Shown here one piece after another: positions 35,325 to 43,402 of a stretch of DNA of 64,000 nucleotides (positions are counted from its first letter, which is position 1; every line of letters begins with the position of its first letter). Source of the stretch: Bradyrhizobium sp. CB1717 (GTDB lineage Bacteria > Pseudomonadota > Alphaproteobacteria > Rhizobiales > Xanthobacteraceae); contig NZ_CP121666.1 in the NCBI RefSeq assembly GCF_029714325.1, positions 1,178,001-1,242,000 on the forward strand, in the 5' to 3' direction. Under the pieces are notes generated by a model. That model worked only from the letters and a program-made list of their open reading frames with translations, searched no databases and was not told the DNA's origin. The position numbers and the translations under genes are program-made.

Positions 35325-35342
35325 AAACCAACTGGTCGGTTT
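35325..35342. promoter_or_regulatory. TetR-type dyad, candidate operator
   Basis: AAACCAACTGGTCGGTTT is an imperfect 18-base dyad with AAACC and GGTTT ends and ACTGGT in the centre, typical of TetR-family operators. It lies in the 253-bp gap between the TetR gene and the DUF3313 gene, about 150 bp before the latter. Confidence 0.5.
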
Positions 35343-35493
35343 TATAAGCGGACGCGCTGAGACGGCCCAGGGCATCCGAAAAGGCCCCGGACGATGCCTT
35401 GGGCCGGCGATGGTGAGCGCCGCAGCCGTGTCTGGTCCCAAGCGCGGCTGCGGTCGTCATTGCCCTCAAAAGAAGCCGCAAGAGGAGTCTGGA

Positions 35494-36156
35494 ATGGATC
35501 GCTCGATCGCCCTGCGCGGTCTGCGAACGCTGGTGCTTTGCGTCACCTCGGCCGGCTGCGCCTCGGTCGCGCCCGTGCCCTATTCGGAGATGGCGTCCTC
35601 GGCCTACATGGCCCCGGACAAGTCGGACACCTCCGGCCGCGTGCCCTACCGCTATTCCACGCCGGTCGATTGGCGCTCATATAATAAAGTGATCCTCGAT
35701 CCCGTCGTGGTCTATCGCGGCAGGGATCACCAGTTCGGCGACATGTCCGACAAGGACAAGGCGACGCTCGCCGCCTACATGCAGAACTGTTTCGCCGACC
35801 GGCTGCGCAGCCGCTTCGCGCTGGTGCGCGAGCGCGGGCCGAATACGCTGCGCATCAGGCTGACGCTGACCGGCGCCGTCACCAACACGCCGGTGCTTGG
35901 TACGCTCTCCCGCTTCGACATGGCCGGCGCGGTCTACAACGGCGTGCAGGCGGCACGCGACGGCGAAGGCCTGTTGACCGGCTCGGTCATCTACGGCGTC
36001 GAGATCTTCGATGCTTCGACCTCGCGCCTGCTCTCGGCCTACGTCACCAAGCAATACCCCGGCGCCTACGACATCAAGGCCAGCGTCGGCGCGCTCGCGG
36101 CCGCCACCGCCGGCCTCGACAAGGGCGCCGCCGCGCTGATGGCGCAACTGAACTGA
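35494..36156 (+). CDS. DUF3313 family putative lipoprotein
   Basis: This 220-residue protein has a short signal ending LCVTSAGCAS, a weak lipobox with Cys22 as possible acylated residue. The DUF3313 body has YNKVILDPVVVYRG near 64-77, the central block NTLRIRLTLTGAVTNTP and a C-terminal QYPGAYDIKASVGALAAATAG. Family members are envelope lipoproteins of unknown role. RBS AGAGGAG precedes the ATG. A longer open frame from 35179 runs across the dyad and TetR end, so it was rejected. Confidence 0.85.
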   Translation: MDRSIALRGLRTLVLCVTSAGCASVAPVPYSEMASSAYMAPDKSDTSGRVPYRYSTPVDWRSYNKVILDPVVVYRGRDHQFGDMSDKDKATLAAYMQNCFADRLRSRFALVRERGPNTLRIRLTLTGAVTNTPVLGTLSRFDMAGAVYNGVQAARDGEGLLTGSVIYGVEIFDASTSRLLSAYVTKQYPGAYDIKASVGALAAATAGLDKGAAALMAQLN

Positions 36157-36190
36157 CGCGCGCCACCCCCGCTCAACGAAAGGCATGCAG

Positions 36191-36760
36191 ATGAACCTTC
36201 TCCTTCGCTTCGTGTTGCGCGTCGCGATCACCGTCGTCATGATGATCATCGGCGGTCGCGCCGGCGCCGCCGCCCCGACCGATCCCAGCGGGACATGGCT
36301 CGTCGAGGATGGCCGCGCCCGCATCCGCCTCGAGCGCTGCGGTCCGGCGCGTGACCGCATCTGCGGCTTCATCGTCTGGATGAAAGAGCCGGCCGACAAG
36401 CGCGGCCAGCCCTATCGCGACAAGGAAAACCCCGACCCCGACAAGCGCGCCCGCACGCTGCTCGGCCATCAGCTCATCATGGGCCTGCAGGCGACGCCCG
36501 AGGGACGGTTTGCCGGCGACATCTACAATGCCGAGGACGGCAAGTTCTACTCGGTCTCGCTCTGGCGCGAATCCGTCGATCGTTTGAAGCTGAAAGGCTG
36601 TCTCATCAAATTCCTGTGCCAGACCCAGACCTGGCAGCAGACCCTCGACGTGCTGCCTGGCCAGCTCGTCGGCCTGACCGGCGATCTCAACGGCCCGCGC
36701 GCCGACAAGGAATGGGCGGCGGTGCCGGCCCCGAAGCCGATCCAGGTGAAAGCGAAGTAG
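36191..36760 (+). CDS. DUF2147 family secreted protein
   Basis: This 189-residue protein has a signal peptide (about 1-27, ending GGRAGAAA) and the DUF2147 fold. Typical features are GTWLVEDGRARIRLERC near the start, CGFIVWMKEP, then GDIYNAEDGKFYSVSLW and LKGCLIKFLCQTQTW. The domain is a periplasmic beta-barrel-like fold of unknown function. AAAGG 7 bases before ATG 36191 supports this start rather than ATG 36185. It is 34 bp after the DUF3313 gene. Confidence 0.88.
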   Translation: MNLLLRFVLRVAITVVMMIIGGRAGAAAPTDPSGTWLVEDGRARIRLERCGPARDRICGFIVWMKEPADKRGQPYRDKENPDPDKRARTLLGHQLIMGLQATPEGRFAGDIYNAEDGKFYSVSLWRESVDRLKLKGCLIKFLCQTQTWQQTLDVLPGQLVGLTGDLNGPRADKEWAAVPAPKPIQVKAK

Positions 36761-36823
36761 TGGGGAAGCGACACTACGGCAGCACCGCGGCCGATGACAG
36801 GGCAGGAGCTGCTCCCCCAAACT

Positions 36824-36912
36824 CCGTCATTGCGAGCACAGCGAAGCAATCCAGAATCTTTCCGCGGGAAGATTCTGGATTGCTTCGTCGCAAGGGCTCC
36901 TCGCAATGACGG
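36824..36912. repeat. Palindromic intergenic repeat, CCGTCATTGCGAG type
   Basis: Perfect 13-bp outer arms (36824-36836 and 36900-36912) enclose an inner dyad whose arms read GAAGCAATCCAGAATCTT and its complement (36843-36860 and 36869-36886). The whole unit can fold as one long cruciform. A close relative with the same outer arms is at 43162-43250. Confidence 0.9.
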
Positions 36913-36935
36913 TGTGGAGGCAGCCGGAGCCAAAT

Positions 36936-36949
36936 TTGATCCGGATCAA
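36936..36949. promoter_or_regulatory. FNR/FixK-type binding site upstream of the Irr-like gene
   Basis: TTGATCCGGATCAA is a perfect TTGAT-N4-ATCAA dyad with a symmetric core. It lies 82 bp upstream of the Irr-like ATG, a normal position for an FNR/FixK activator. It is nearly the same as the hemA site (CCGG for CCCG in the spacer). Confidence 0.82.
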
Positions 36950-37031
36950 AGCCAAATCGCCGCTTCTGCGATCCAATAGCAACTGGGATCGCGTGTTGCG
37001 CGTCCTGGTTCTTGCAGACGTGAGACGATCG

Positions 37032-37511
37032 ATGGACATTCAGGCCACGAATATTCCTGCGTGCGACGACAGCGGCCCCGATGTCGCCGGACCGGAGGTC
37101 GATGAGGGCCTGCAGCACTGTCTGCAATTGCTCGTCGATGCCGGTCTGCGGCCGACCCGCCAGCGCCTTGCGCTCGGCCAGTTGCTGTTCCTGCGCGGCC
37201 ACCGTCACGTCACCGCGGAGAGCCTTTATGAAGAGGCGATGGCGGCGAACACCTATCTGTCGCTCGCGACCGTCTACAACACCCTGAACCAGTTCACGGA
37301 AGCCGGCCTGTTGCGCCGGATCGCGGCCGACGGCATCAAGTCGTTCTTCGATACCGATACATCGGTGCATCCGCACTTCTATCTCGAAGGCGAGGATGTG
37401 CTGGTCGATGTCGCCGACGGCCTCGCCTTCACCAGGATGCCCGAGGCGCTTCCCGGCCACGAGATCGCGCGGCTCGACGTCATCGTCCATCTGCGCCGGA
37501 AGAGCGTGTAG
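37032..37511 (+). CDS. Fur-superfamily regulator, Irr-like paralogue
   Basis: This 159-residue protein is close to rhizobial Irr in the DNA-binding half: GLRPTRQRLALG (39-50) and SLATVYNTLNQFTEAGLLR (77-95). It differs in two heme features. The N-terminal heme-regulatory GCPWHD-type motif of Bradyrhizobium Irr is missing, and the His cluster seen as HHH in Irr reads HPH (His113-Pro-His115). It may therefore sense heme or iron differently or not at all. An upstream frame from 36906 overlaps the FNR/FixK box and was rejected. I infer low-oxygen induction from the box. Confidence 0.85.
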   Translation: MDIQATNIPACDDSGPDVAGPEVDEGLQHCLQLLVDAGLRPTRQRLALGQLLFLRGHRHVTAESLYEEAMAANTYLSLATVYNTLNQFTEAGLLRRIAADGIKSFFDTDTSVHPHFYLEGEDVLVDVADGLAFTRMPEALPGHEIARLDVIVHLRRKSV

Positions 37512-37532
37512 CGCCGCCGCGCTCTTACCTCC

Positions 37533-37705
37533 GCTCTTACCCTCCCCTGGAGGGGGAGGGTCGATCGCGCGCAGCGCGAGCGGGGTGGGGTGATCTCTCA
37601 ACACGGGCAGCAGTCGATGTGGAGAGACCGTCACCCCACCCCGTCTCTCATCTTCGCTCCGCTCAGATGTGAGCCGACCCTCCCCCTCCAGGGGAGGGTA
37701 AGAGC
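37533..37705. repeat. Palindromic intergenic repeat with perfect 31-bp outer arms
   Basis: Arms 37533-37563 and 37675-37705 are exact inverted repeats of 31 bases, each itself containing the small hairpin CCTCCCCTGGAGGGGGAGG. The middle pairs GTGGGGTGA with TCACCCCAC. It fills the gap between the convergent Irr-like and winged-helix genes and must make a very stable hairpin in either mRNA. Confidence 0.92.
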
Positions 37706-37716
37706 CGCGTCGCGCC

Positions 37717-39264
37717 TCACCGCAACCCCGCTCGTCTGAATCCCTCCAGATAGTGCTCGCGATCGGCGTCGCTGGCCCACGGCAGTTTCGTCGCGATCCA
37801 GTGCAGCGAGATGCCCGGCTGGGTGCGGCGGAGCTCGTCGAGTGCCATCTCTGCGAGCGCGCTGTCGCCGGTCATGCCGGCCGAAACGGCGAGAACGCGG
37901 TAGGCGCCGGTGAGGTCGCCGCGGTGGCGGATCGCTTCGCGCGCAAGCGCGATGGCTTCGTCATATTGCCGCTCGGTGAAACGCGCATAGCCCGCGATGC
38001 CGTGATAGATCGCCAGCGACGGATCGCGCGGTGAGAGCCGGATCGCCGTCTGCGCCGCCGCAAAGGCGTCCTTGGACCGTCCGGCATAGGACAGCGCCAG
38101 CGCGTGGTAGCCTTGTGCCAGCGAGAAGTTCGGATTGAGCGCGAGGGCCTGCTCGAACTCGGACAGCGCGTCCGCAAGCCTGCGGGTGGAGAAGTAGACG
38201 CTGCCGAGCGCGGCGTGCGCCCAGGCATCCTCATGGTCGCAGCGCACCGCTTTGAGCGCGGCGGTTTCCGCGGCCGGGGCAACCGCGGTCAGCTCGGCCC
38301 AGCCGAGATGCACGCCGAACATGTCATTCACGGCCAGCACCGACAGCGCCTGGCCGTAGTTCGGATCGATCGCGATCGCGCGCTCGAGCAGCGTCTTCGC
38401 GGCCTCGTGATCCTGCCGGGTCACGCGCCAGTAATGCGACAGCGCGCGCATCAACAGGTCCCAGGCGTCCAGGCTCGCGGGCGGCTTGCGATGGCTGCGA
38501 AAATTCTCCGCGGCGTGGATCTGCGGCTCGATCGCCGCGACGATCGCGTTGGTGATCTCGTCCTGCACGGCGAAGACGTCGACGAGCTCGCGGTCGTAGC
38601 GCTCGGCCCAGAGATGGCTGCCTGACGTGGCGTCGTTGAGCTGCGCGGTGATGCGCACCCGGTTGTCTGCCTTGCGCACGCTGCCCTCGACGATGTAGCG
38701 GACACCGAGCTCCTCGGCGATCTGCCTGATGTGGACCGCGCGACCCTTGTAGGTGAAGGACGAGTTGCGCGCGATCACCATGAACCAGCGCTGCCTCGAC
38801 AGCGCCGTGAGAATGTCCTCGCTGATTCCGTCGCCAAAATAGTCCTGTGCGGGATCGCCGCTCATGTTCTCGAAGGCAAGCACCGCGATCGCCGGGCGGT
38901 CCGTCACGGCGCGCCGGGCTGTGCCGGGTTCAGCTGGCACCGGCGCGGCCGCCACGTCTTCCCTGACGTCGCCGACGAAACGAAAGCCCTTGCGCGGAAT
39001 GGTCTTGATCAGCCGCTGGGTCGCGCCGTCGTCGCCCAGCGCCTTGCGCGCGGCGTTGATACGGCTGTTCAGGGCGGAATCCGAGACGATGCGGTCGCTC
39101 CAGATCTGGCTGATCAGGTCATCCTTGCTGACCACCCGGGCGCGCTCCGCGACCAGGTAAAGCAGGAGATCGAATACCTGCGGCTGCAACGGCACGGCCG
39201 CCCCGCCGCAGGTGAGCTCCCGCAGATCGCCGTCCAGCACGTTGTTTTCAAAGCAAAATCGCAC
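37717..39264 (-). CDS. Winged-helix / TolB-like / TPR regulator, copy 1
   Basis: This 515-residue protein is a CadC-like regulator without a membrane helix. An OmpR-type winged helix (1-98, ending TIPRKGFRFVGDV) is followed by a TolB N-terminus-like domain (about 118-250; IAVLAFENMSGDPAQDYFGDGI) and then TPR repeats (about 260-515). Such proteins are often mislabelled adenylate cyclase; no cyclase domain is present here. A paralogue with the same layout is at 40880-42439, on the other side of mddA and the GFA gene. A 22-bp tandem repeat lies just upstream of the start, suggesting autoregulation. Confidence 0.88.
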   Translation of the reverse strand: MRFCFENNVLDGDLRELTCGGAAVPLQPQVFDLLLYLVAERARVVSKDDLISQIWSDRIVSDSALNSRINAARKALGDDGATQRLIKTIPRKGFRFVGDVREDVAAAPVPAEPGTARRAVTDRPAIAVLAFENMSGDPAQDYFGDGISEDILTALSRQRWFMVIARNSSFTYKGRAVHIRQIAEELGVRYIVEGSVRKADNRVRITAQLNDATSGSHLWAERYDRELVDVFAVQDEITNAIVAAIEPQIHAAENFRSHRKPPASLDAWDLLMRALSHYWRVTRQDHEAAKTLLERAIAIDPNYGQALSVLAVNDMFGVHLGWAELTAVAPAAETAALKAVRCDHEDAWAHAALGSVYFSTRRLADALSEFEQALALNPNFSLAQGYHALALSYAGRSKDAFAAAQTAIRLSPRDPSLAIYHGIAGYARFTERQYDEAIALAREAIRHRGDLTGAYRVLAVSAGMTGDSALAEMALDELRRTQPGISLHWIATKLPWASDADREHYLEGFRRAGLR

Positions 39265-39270
39265 GTTTCT

Positions 39271-39314
39271 GTCGTCTCAAGCAAAAATCAAAGTCGTCTC
39301 AGGCGAAAATCAAC
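39271..39314. promoter_or_regulatory. Tandem 22-bp direct repeat upstream of the winged-helix gene
   Basis: Two copies of a 22-base unit (39271-39292 and 39293-39314; core GTCGTCTCA-x-GC-x-AAAATCAA) match at 19 of 22 positions. The period equals about two helical turns. It lies 7-50 bp upstream of the regulator ATG and 84-127 bp upstream of mddA. Winged-helix proteins of this class often bind such repeats. Confidence 0.6.
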
Positions 39315-39397
39315 CCCTCGCGAAAGTCGAGGGACGTCCGATCCGGCATGGTGCGAAGACCAAACAGTGCCGATGCCTCGGCACAACGGAGCGTTCT

Positions 39398-40186
39398 ATG
39401 ACCCAACTTGATCACCAGGTTCATTCCATCGGCCCGGAGGTTGCGGGCTCGCGCATTTTCAGGTTCATCATCTTTCTGTACGGAATTGCGGCATATCTCG
39501 TCTTTTTCGTCACCGTTCTCTACGCCATCGGCTTCGTCATGGGGGTGATGGTGCCGAAGACCATCGACACCGGAGCCGAAGCGCCCGTCGTTCGCGCGGT
39601 CATCATCAATCTGCTGCTGATGTCGCTATTTGCGGTTCAACATAGCGTGATGGCGCGTCAACAATTCAAGGCGTGGTGGACGCAGTTCGTCCCCAAGCCG
39701 GTCGAGCGCTCGACCTATGTTTTGTTCGCGAGCCTGTCATTGCTCCTCCTGTTCTGGCAGTGGCGTCCGCTGCCCACGGTCATATGGGAGGTCGAGAACC
39801 CGGATCTTGCCGTGACCGTGGTCACGCTGTCCTTCGCGGGCTGGGTGCTGGTGTTCACCTCGACCTTCATCATCAACCATTTCGAGTTGTTCGGCCTGTC
39901 TCAGGTGACCGATCATCTCGTCGGCAGGGAAGCCGCGCCGCCGCGTTTCAAGACGCCGCTGCTCTACAAGTTCGTTCGCCATCCGATCTATCTCGGTTTC
40001 ATCATCGCGTTCTGGGCGGCGCCGGTCATGACTGTAGGCCATCTGCTGTTCGCGGCCGTGACCACGATCTACATCTTCGTCGGCATCGCGCTGGAGGAGC
40101 GCGACCTCGTCGCTCTCTTCGGCGACGAGTACCGGCAGTACAAACAACGGGTGTCGATGCTTATTCCCTGGCGCAGATCAGTATAG
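39398..40186 (+). CDS. mddA: Methanethiol S-methyltransferase
   Basis: MddA methylates methanethiol to dimethylsulfide using S-adenosylmethionine. The 262-residue membrane protein has five to six helices and the NnrU/isoprenylcysteine-methyltransferase-like C-terminal core, with FVRHPIYLGFIIAFWAAP and EERDLVALFGDEYRQYK. MddA was characterised in Pseudomonas and Bradyrhizobium; I recall blr1218 as one Bradyrhizobium copy. The ATG at 39398 (MTQLDHQV) was chosen over an upstream frame that crosses the 22-bp repeats. A strong hairpin follows the stop codon. It is divergent from regulator copy 1. Confidence 0.9.
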   Translation: MTQLDHQVHSIGPEVAGSRIFRFIIFLYGIAAYLVFFVTVLYAIGFVMGVMVPKTIDTGAEAPVVRAVIINLLLMSLFAVQHSVMARQQFKAWWTQFVPKPVERSTYVLFASLSLLLLFWQWRPLPTVIWEVENPDLAVTVVTLSFAGWVLVFTSTFIINHFELFGLSQVTDHLVGREAAPPRFKTPLLYKFVRHPIYLGFIIAFWAAPVMTVGHLLFAAVTTIYIFVGIALEERDLVALFGDEYRQYKQRVSMLIPWRRSV

Positions 40187-40196
40187 TCTCTGCCTC

Positions 40197-40232
40197 GCGC
40201 CATGCGTCCACCGAAAGGAGGACGCATGGCGC
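40197..40232. terminator. Hairpin after mddA
   Basis: Perfect 13-bp arms (40197-40209 and 40220-40232) with a 10-base purine-rich loop lie 10 bp after the mddA stop. There is no T run, so it may be a partial terminator or mRNA 3' stabiliser between mddA and the GFA gene. Confidence 0.65.
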
Positions 40233-40273
40233 CCCGACACGCGATATCGATCCCTCATCATGGAGACGACCAA

Positions 40274-40696
40274 ATGAAACATGTCGGAAACTGCTTCTGT
40301 GGCGCGGTCACGGTCGAGGTCACGGGCGCGCCCGAGGCGATGGGCTATTGCCATTGCCGCTCCTGCCGGTCCTGGTCCGGCGGGCCGGTGAACGCCTTCA
40401 GCCTGTGGAAGCCCGAAGCCGTGCGCATCACCGAGGGCGCCCAGCATGTCGAGACCTTCGCCAAGACGCCGCTCAGCCAGCGCAAATATTGCCGGAAGTG
40501 CGGCGGCCATCTGATGACCAATCACCCGCCGCTCGACCTCGTCGACGTCTTCACCGCCACCATTCCCACGCTCGCCTTCACGCCCGGCGTCCACGTCAAT
40601 TACGCCGAGACCGTGCTGCCGATGCGCGACGGCCTGCCCAAGCTGAAGGATTTCCCGGCCGAGTTCGGCGGCAGCGGCGAGATGATGCAGGAGTAG
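40274..40696 (+). CDS. GFA (CENP-V/GFA) family zinc protein
   Basis: This 140-residue protein carries the GFA zinc-binding pattern: Cys7 and Cys9 in NCFCGAV, Cys26, Cys28 and Cys31 in YCHCRSC, and Cys73 and Cys76 in KYCRKCGGHL. Family members include glutathione-dependent formaldehyde-activating enzyme, but most are of unknown function. The ATG at 40274 opens directly into the domain. It is 87 bp after mddA and separated from it by a hairpin; it may share mddA's transcript and handle a C1 by-product, which is inference. Confidence 0.88.
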   Translation: MKHVGNCFCGAVTVEVTGAPEAMGYCHCRSCRSWSGGPVNAFSLWKPEAVRITEGAQHVETFAKTPLSQRKYCRKCGGHLMTNHPPLDLVDVFTATIPTLAFTPGVHVNYAETVLPMRDGLPKLKDFPAEFGGSGEMMQE

Positions 40697-40708
40697 GCTC
40701 TTCTTCCC

Positions 40709-40857
40709 TTCTCCCCTTGTTGTGGGAGAAGGTGGCGCGAAGCGCCGGATGAGGGGTTCTCTCCACTCGTCGGACCGCTCGTGAGGATAGAGACCCCTCA
40801 CCCGGCTTCGATGCTTCGCATCGAATCCACCCTCTCCCACAACAAGGGGAGAGGGTG
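40709..40857. repeat. Palindromic intergenic repeat, TTCTCCCC-type
   Basis: Left hairpin TTCTCCCCTTGTTGTGGGAGAA (from 40709) and right hairpin CCCTCTCCCACAACAAGGGGAGAGGG (to 40857) form long inverted ends. The middle has GATGAGGGGTTCTC pairing with GAGACCCCTCACC, and a small GATGCTTCGCATC hairpin. It separates the convergent GFA and regulator genes. The copy at 62219, split by an IS, is the same subtype. Confidence 0.88.
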
Positions 40858-40879
40858 CAGCGTCACTGTGGTGAACGCT

Positions 40880-42439
40880 TCACTTCATCCCCGCGCGCCG
40901 CAATCCTTCCAGGTAATGCGCGCGATCTTCCTCCCGCAGCATCGGCAGTTCGCGCGTGATCCAGGCGAGCGAGATGCCGGGCTGGGTGCGGCGCAGGCCT
41001 TCCAGCGCGGACGCAGCGAGCCCGGGATCTCCCGACATGCCGGCGGCGGCGGTCAGCACGCGATGGGCGCCGACGAAATCGGCGCGCTGCCGCATCGATT
41101 CCCGTGCCATCTGCATGGACTGCTCGTAGTTGCGGCCGATGAACTGGGCATAGGCGGCAACGCCGCAATAGATCGCGGCGAGCGGATCGCGCGGGCTCAG
41201 CCGCAGCGCGCGCCGCGCGGCGGCATCGCCGTCCTGCCATCGACCCGCGTAGCACAGCGTCACGCCATAGAAGGCGTGCGCCATCGCGCAGTTCGGATTG
41301 AGCCGCAAGGCCAGCTCGAACTCGGCCAGCGCGTCATCGAAGCGGCGGCGGAACAGATAGGTATAGGCGAGGCCGAGATGGGCGAAGGCGTCCTCGCGAT
41401 CGGCCTCCACCGCCGCGAGCGCCGCGCGTTCGGCGACCGGCACGGTCGCAGCCATGTCGGCCCAGCCCATATGCGCGCCGAAGATGTGACTTGTCGCGAG
41501 CAGGCCCAGCGCTTTGCCATAGGCCGGGTCGATCGCGACGGCCTTCTCGAGCAGCCCCTGCGCCGTCGCATTGTCCTCGCGGGTGATGCGCCAGTAATGC
41601 GACAGCCCGCGCATCAGGAGACCCCAGGCGTCGAGGCTGCCGGGCGGCTTCTGCTGGGCGCGAAAGCTCTCGGCGGCATAGAGCTGCGGCTCGATCGCGG
41701 CGACGATCGCCTCGGTGATCTCGTCCTGCACGGCGAAGATGTCGGCAAGCTCGCGGTCGTAGCGCTCGGCCCAGAGATGGCTGCCGGTCGAGACGTCGTT
41801 GAGCTGGGCCGAGACGCGCAGCCGGTCGCCGCTCCGTCGCACACTGCCTTCGACCACATAGCGCACGCCGAGCTCGCGCGCGACCTCGTGGATGTGCACG
41901 GCGCGGCCCTTGTAGACGAAGGAGGAGTTGCGCGCGATGACGAAGAACCAGCGCAGCTTCGACAGCGCGGTGATGATGTCCTCGCTGATGCCGTCGGAGA
42001 AATAATCCTGCTCGCGGTCGCCGCTCATGTTGGTGAACGGCAGCACGGCGATCGCGGGCCGGTCGGGCAGCGCGAGCACGGCCTGCGGCGCCTGGACGAA
42101 ACGGCCGATCTCCGGTGCGACCGCGCCGAGCTTGGTCTCGACGTCGCCGACGAAGCGAAATCCCTTGCGCGCGATGGTACGGATCAGCGCCTGATTCGCG
42201 CCATTGTCGCCGATCGCCTTGCGGGCCGCGTTGATCCGGCTGGTCAGGGTGGATTCGGAGACGCTGCGCCCGTGCCAGATCTTGTCGATCAGCTCGTCCT
42301 TGCTGACCACCCGGTCGCGATTTTCCATGAGATGGACGACGAGATCGAAAACCTGCGGTTCCACGGCAACGGGAACCTGCTCGCGGCTCAGCTCGCGCAG
42401 GTCAGTATCGAGAAGATGATCCCGGAATAAAAACTGCAC
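40880..42439 (-). CDS. Winged-helix / TolB-like / TPR regulator, copy 2
   Basis: This 519-residue paralogue of the 37717-39264 protein has the same domain order: winged helix (1-98, ending TIARKGFRFVGDV), TolB-like segment (IAVLPFTNMSGDREQDYFSDGISEDI) and TPR repeats. The two proteins are alike along their full length, including HLWAERYDREL and FAVQDEIT. This suggests duplication with mddA and the GFA gene between. No kinase or cyclase domain is present. The upstream region (42440-42648) has GTCGAAA and TTTCGAC 45 bp apart but no clear tandem repeat like that of copy 1. Confidence 0.88.
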   Translation of the reverse strand: MQFLFRDHLLDTDLRELSREQVPVAVEPQVFDLVVHLMENRDRVVSKDELIDKIWHGRSVSESTLTSRINAARKAIGDNGANQALIRTIARKGFRFVGDVETKLGAVAPEIGRFVQAPQAVLALPDRPAIAVLPFTNMSGDREQDYFSDGISEDIITALSKLRWFFVIARNSSFVYKGRAVHIHEVARELGVRYVVEGSVRRSGDRLRVSAQLNDVSTGSHLWAERYDRELADIFAVQDEITEAIVAAIEPQLYAAESFRAQQKPPGSLDAWGLLMRGLSHYWRITREDNATAQGLLEKAVAIDPAYGKALGLLATSHIFGAHMGWADMAATVPVAERAALAAVEADREDAFAHLGLAYTYLFRRRFDDALAEFELALRLNPNCAMAHAFYGVTLCYAGRWQDGDAAARRALRLSPRDPLAAIYCGVAAYAQFIGRNYEQSMQMARESMRQRADFVGAHRVLTAAAGMSGDPGLAASALEGLRRTQPGISLAWITRELPMLREEDRAHYLEGLRRAGMK

Positions 42440-42648
42440 GTCGAAACTCAGATCTCACAGCGGTATCGGCAATAAAAAAATCAAAAGGGATTTCGACTTG
42501 AAGTCTGTGAGTCCGCCGAACGGTCTCTCCGGTTCACCACGATCGCGTGATGGCAGCCATGCGATTTTCGAGGAGGAATACAGCCTGAAATGACAATCCG
42601 GCCGTTCCGGCCAGATTGTCGGGCTACGAGACTACGAGATCAGAATCA

Positions 42649-43056
42649 TTACGGGCAGGGATGGTGCCTTCCGTCATTGCCGAGATAGGTCCCGGTGCTC
42701 GGATTGTAGGATTTGTAGCGCTGCATGCAGTACTGCACGTCGCCTTCCGGCGGCGGTCCATAGGCGGCGGGCGGGGGCGGATAGCCCGGCTCATAATAAT
42801 AAGGTGAGCCGTAATATTGGGGTGCGGCCACCGCGCCGCCGATGATCGCGCCGGCCGCGAGGCCGCCGACGAACGCGCCGCCGCCCCAACCCCAGCCGCG
42901 ACGGCCATACCAGCGCACCTGTTCGACCTGCCCCTGGTCCGCGTGCGTCATCGCCAGCGGTTGCCCGATCGGCGCCGCCGACGCGCTCGTCAGTGTCGCC
43001 GTCGACAGGCCTGCAAGCAGACAAGCTCCAGCAACGAAGCGAAACGATTTCAACAT
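42649..43056 (-). CDS. BA14K family secreted protein
   Basis: This 135-residue protein has a signal peptide (LLAGLSTATLTSASA, cut near ASA-AP) and a Gly-rich membrane-like segment (GGGAFVGGLAAGAIIGGAVAA, about 58-78). A Tyr/Pro-rich stretch follows, then the BA14K motif VQYCMQRYKSYNPSTGTYL at the C-terminus with a final HHPCP. Brucella BA14K is an immunoreactive lectin-like envelope protein. The ATG giving MLKSFRFVAGA was preferred to an upstream start because the signal peptide begins there. Confidence 0.88.
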   Translation of the reverse strand: MLKSFRFVAGACLLAGLSTATLTSASAAPIGQPLAMTHADQGQVEQVRWYGRRGWGWGGGAFVGGLAAGAIIGGAVAAPQYYGSPYYYEPGYPPPPAAYGPPPEGDVQYCMQRYKSYNPSTGTYLGNDGRHHPCP

Positions 43057-43161
43057 TGAGGTCTCCTCGTCAGGCGGCGCGAGAGCCGCCGCATGACGAG
43101 TGATAGTGCAACTGGGCAAGCGCGCTGAATTAAAGTTTTGACAGGAAGGTGACTCGCGCCG

Positions 43162-43250
43162 CCGTCATTGCGAGCGCAGCGAAGCAATCCAGAATCTTTC
43201 CACGGAGGCAGTCTGGATTGTTTCGTTGCAAGAGCTCCTCGCAATGACGG
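43162..43250. repeat. Palindromic intergenic repeat, CCGTCATTGCGAG type, second copy
   Basis: Outer 13-bp arms (43162-43174 and 43238-43250) are identical to those at 36824-36912. The inner dyad has diverged (GCAATCCAGAATC against GTCTGGATTG with changes), so this copy is older or less constrained. It lies upstream of the lyase gene. Confidence 0.9.
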
Positions 43251-43402
43251 GGCCGGGACAGCGCGCGACGTAGCTCCGGCGTCGCACCGCATTCCGCTCA
43301 GGTGAAGCCGAGAACGTGTGACGAACTGCGAATGTCCATTGCCGAACACTACGACCCGCGTAAGCTACCCACAGACAAAACGAGAGCCACGAAGAAACGC
43401 CC

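Noticed and set aside
37717..42439. Adenylate cyclase function for the two TPR regulators
   Set aside because: Neither protein has a class III cyclase domain; the similarity is limited to the TolB-like and TPR parts.
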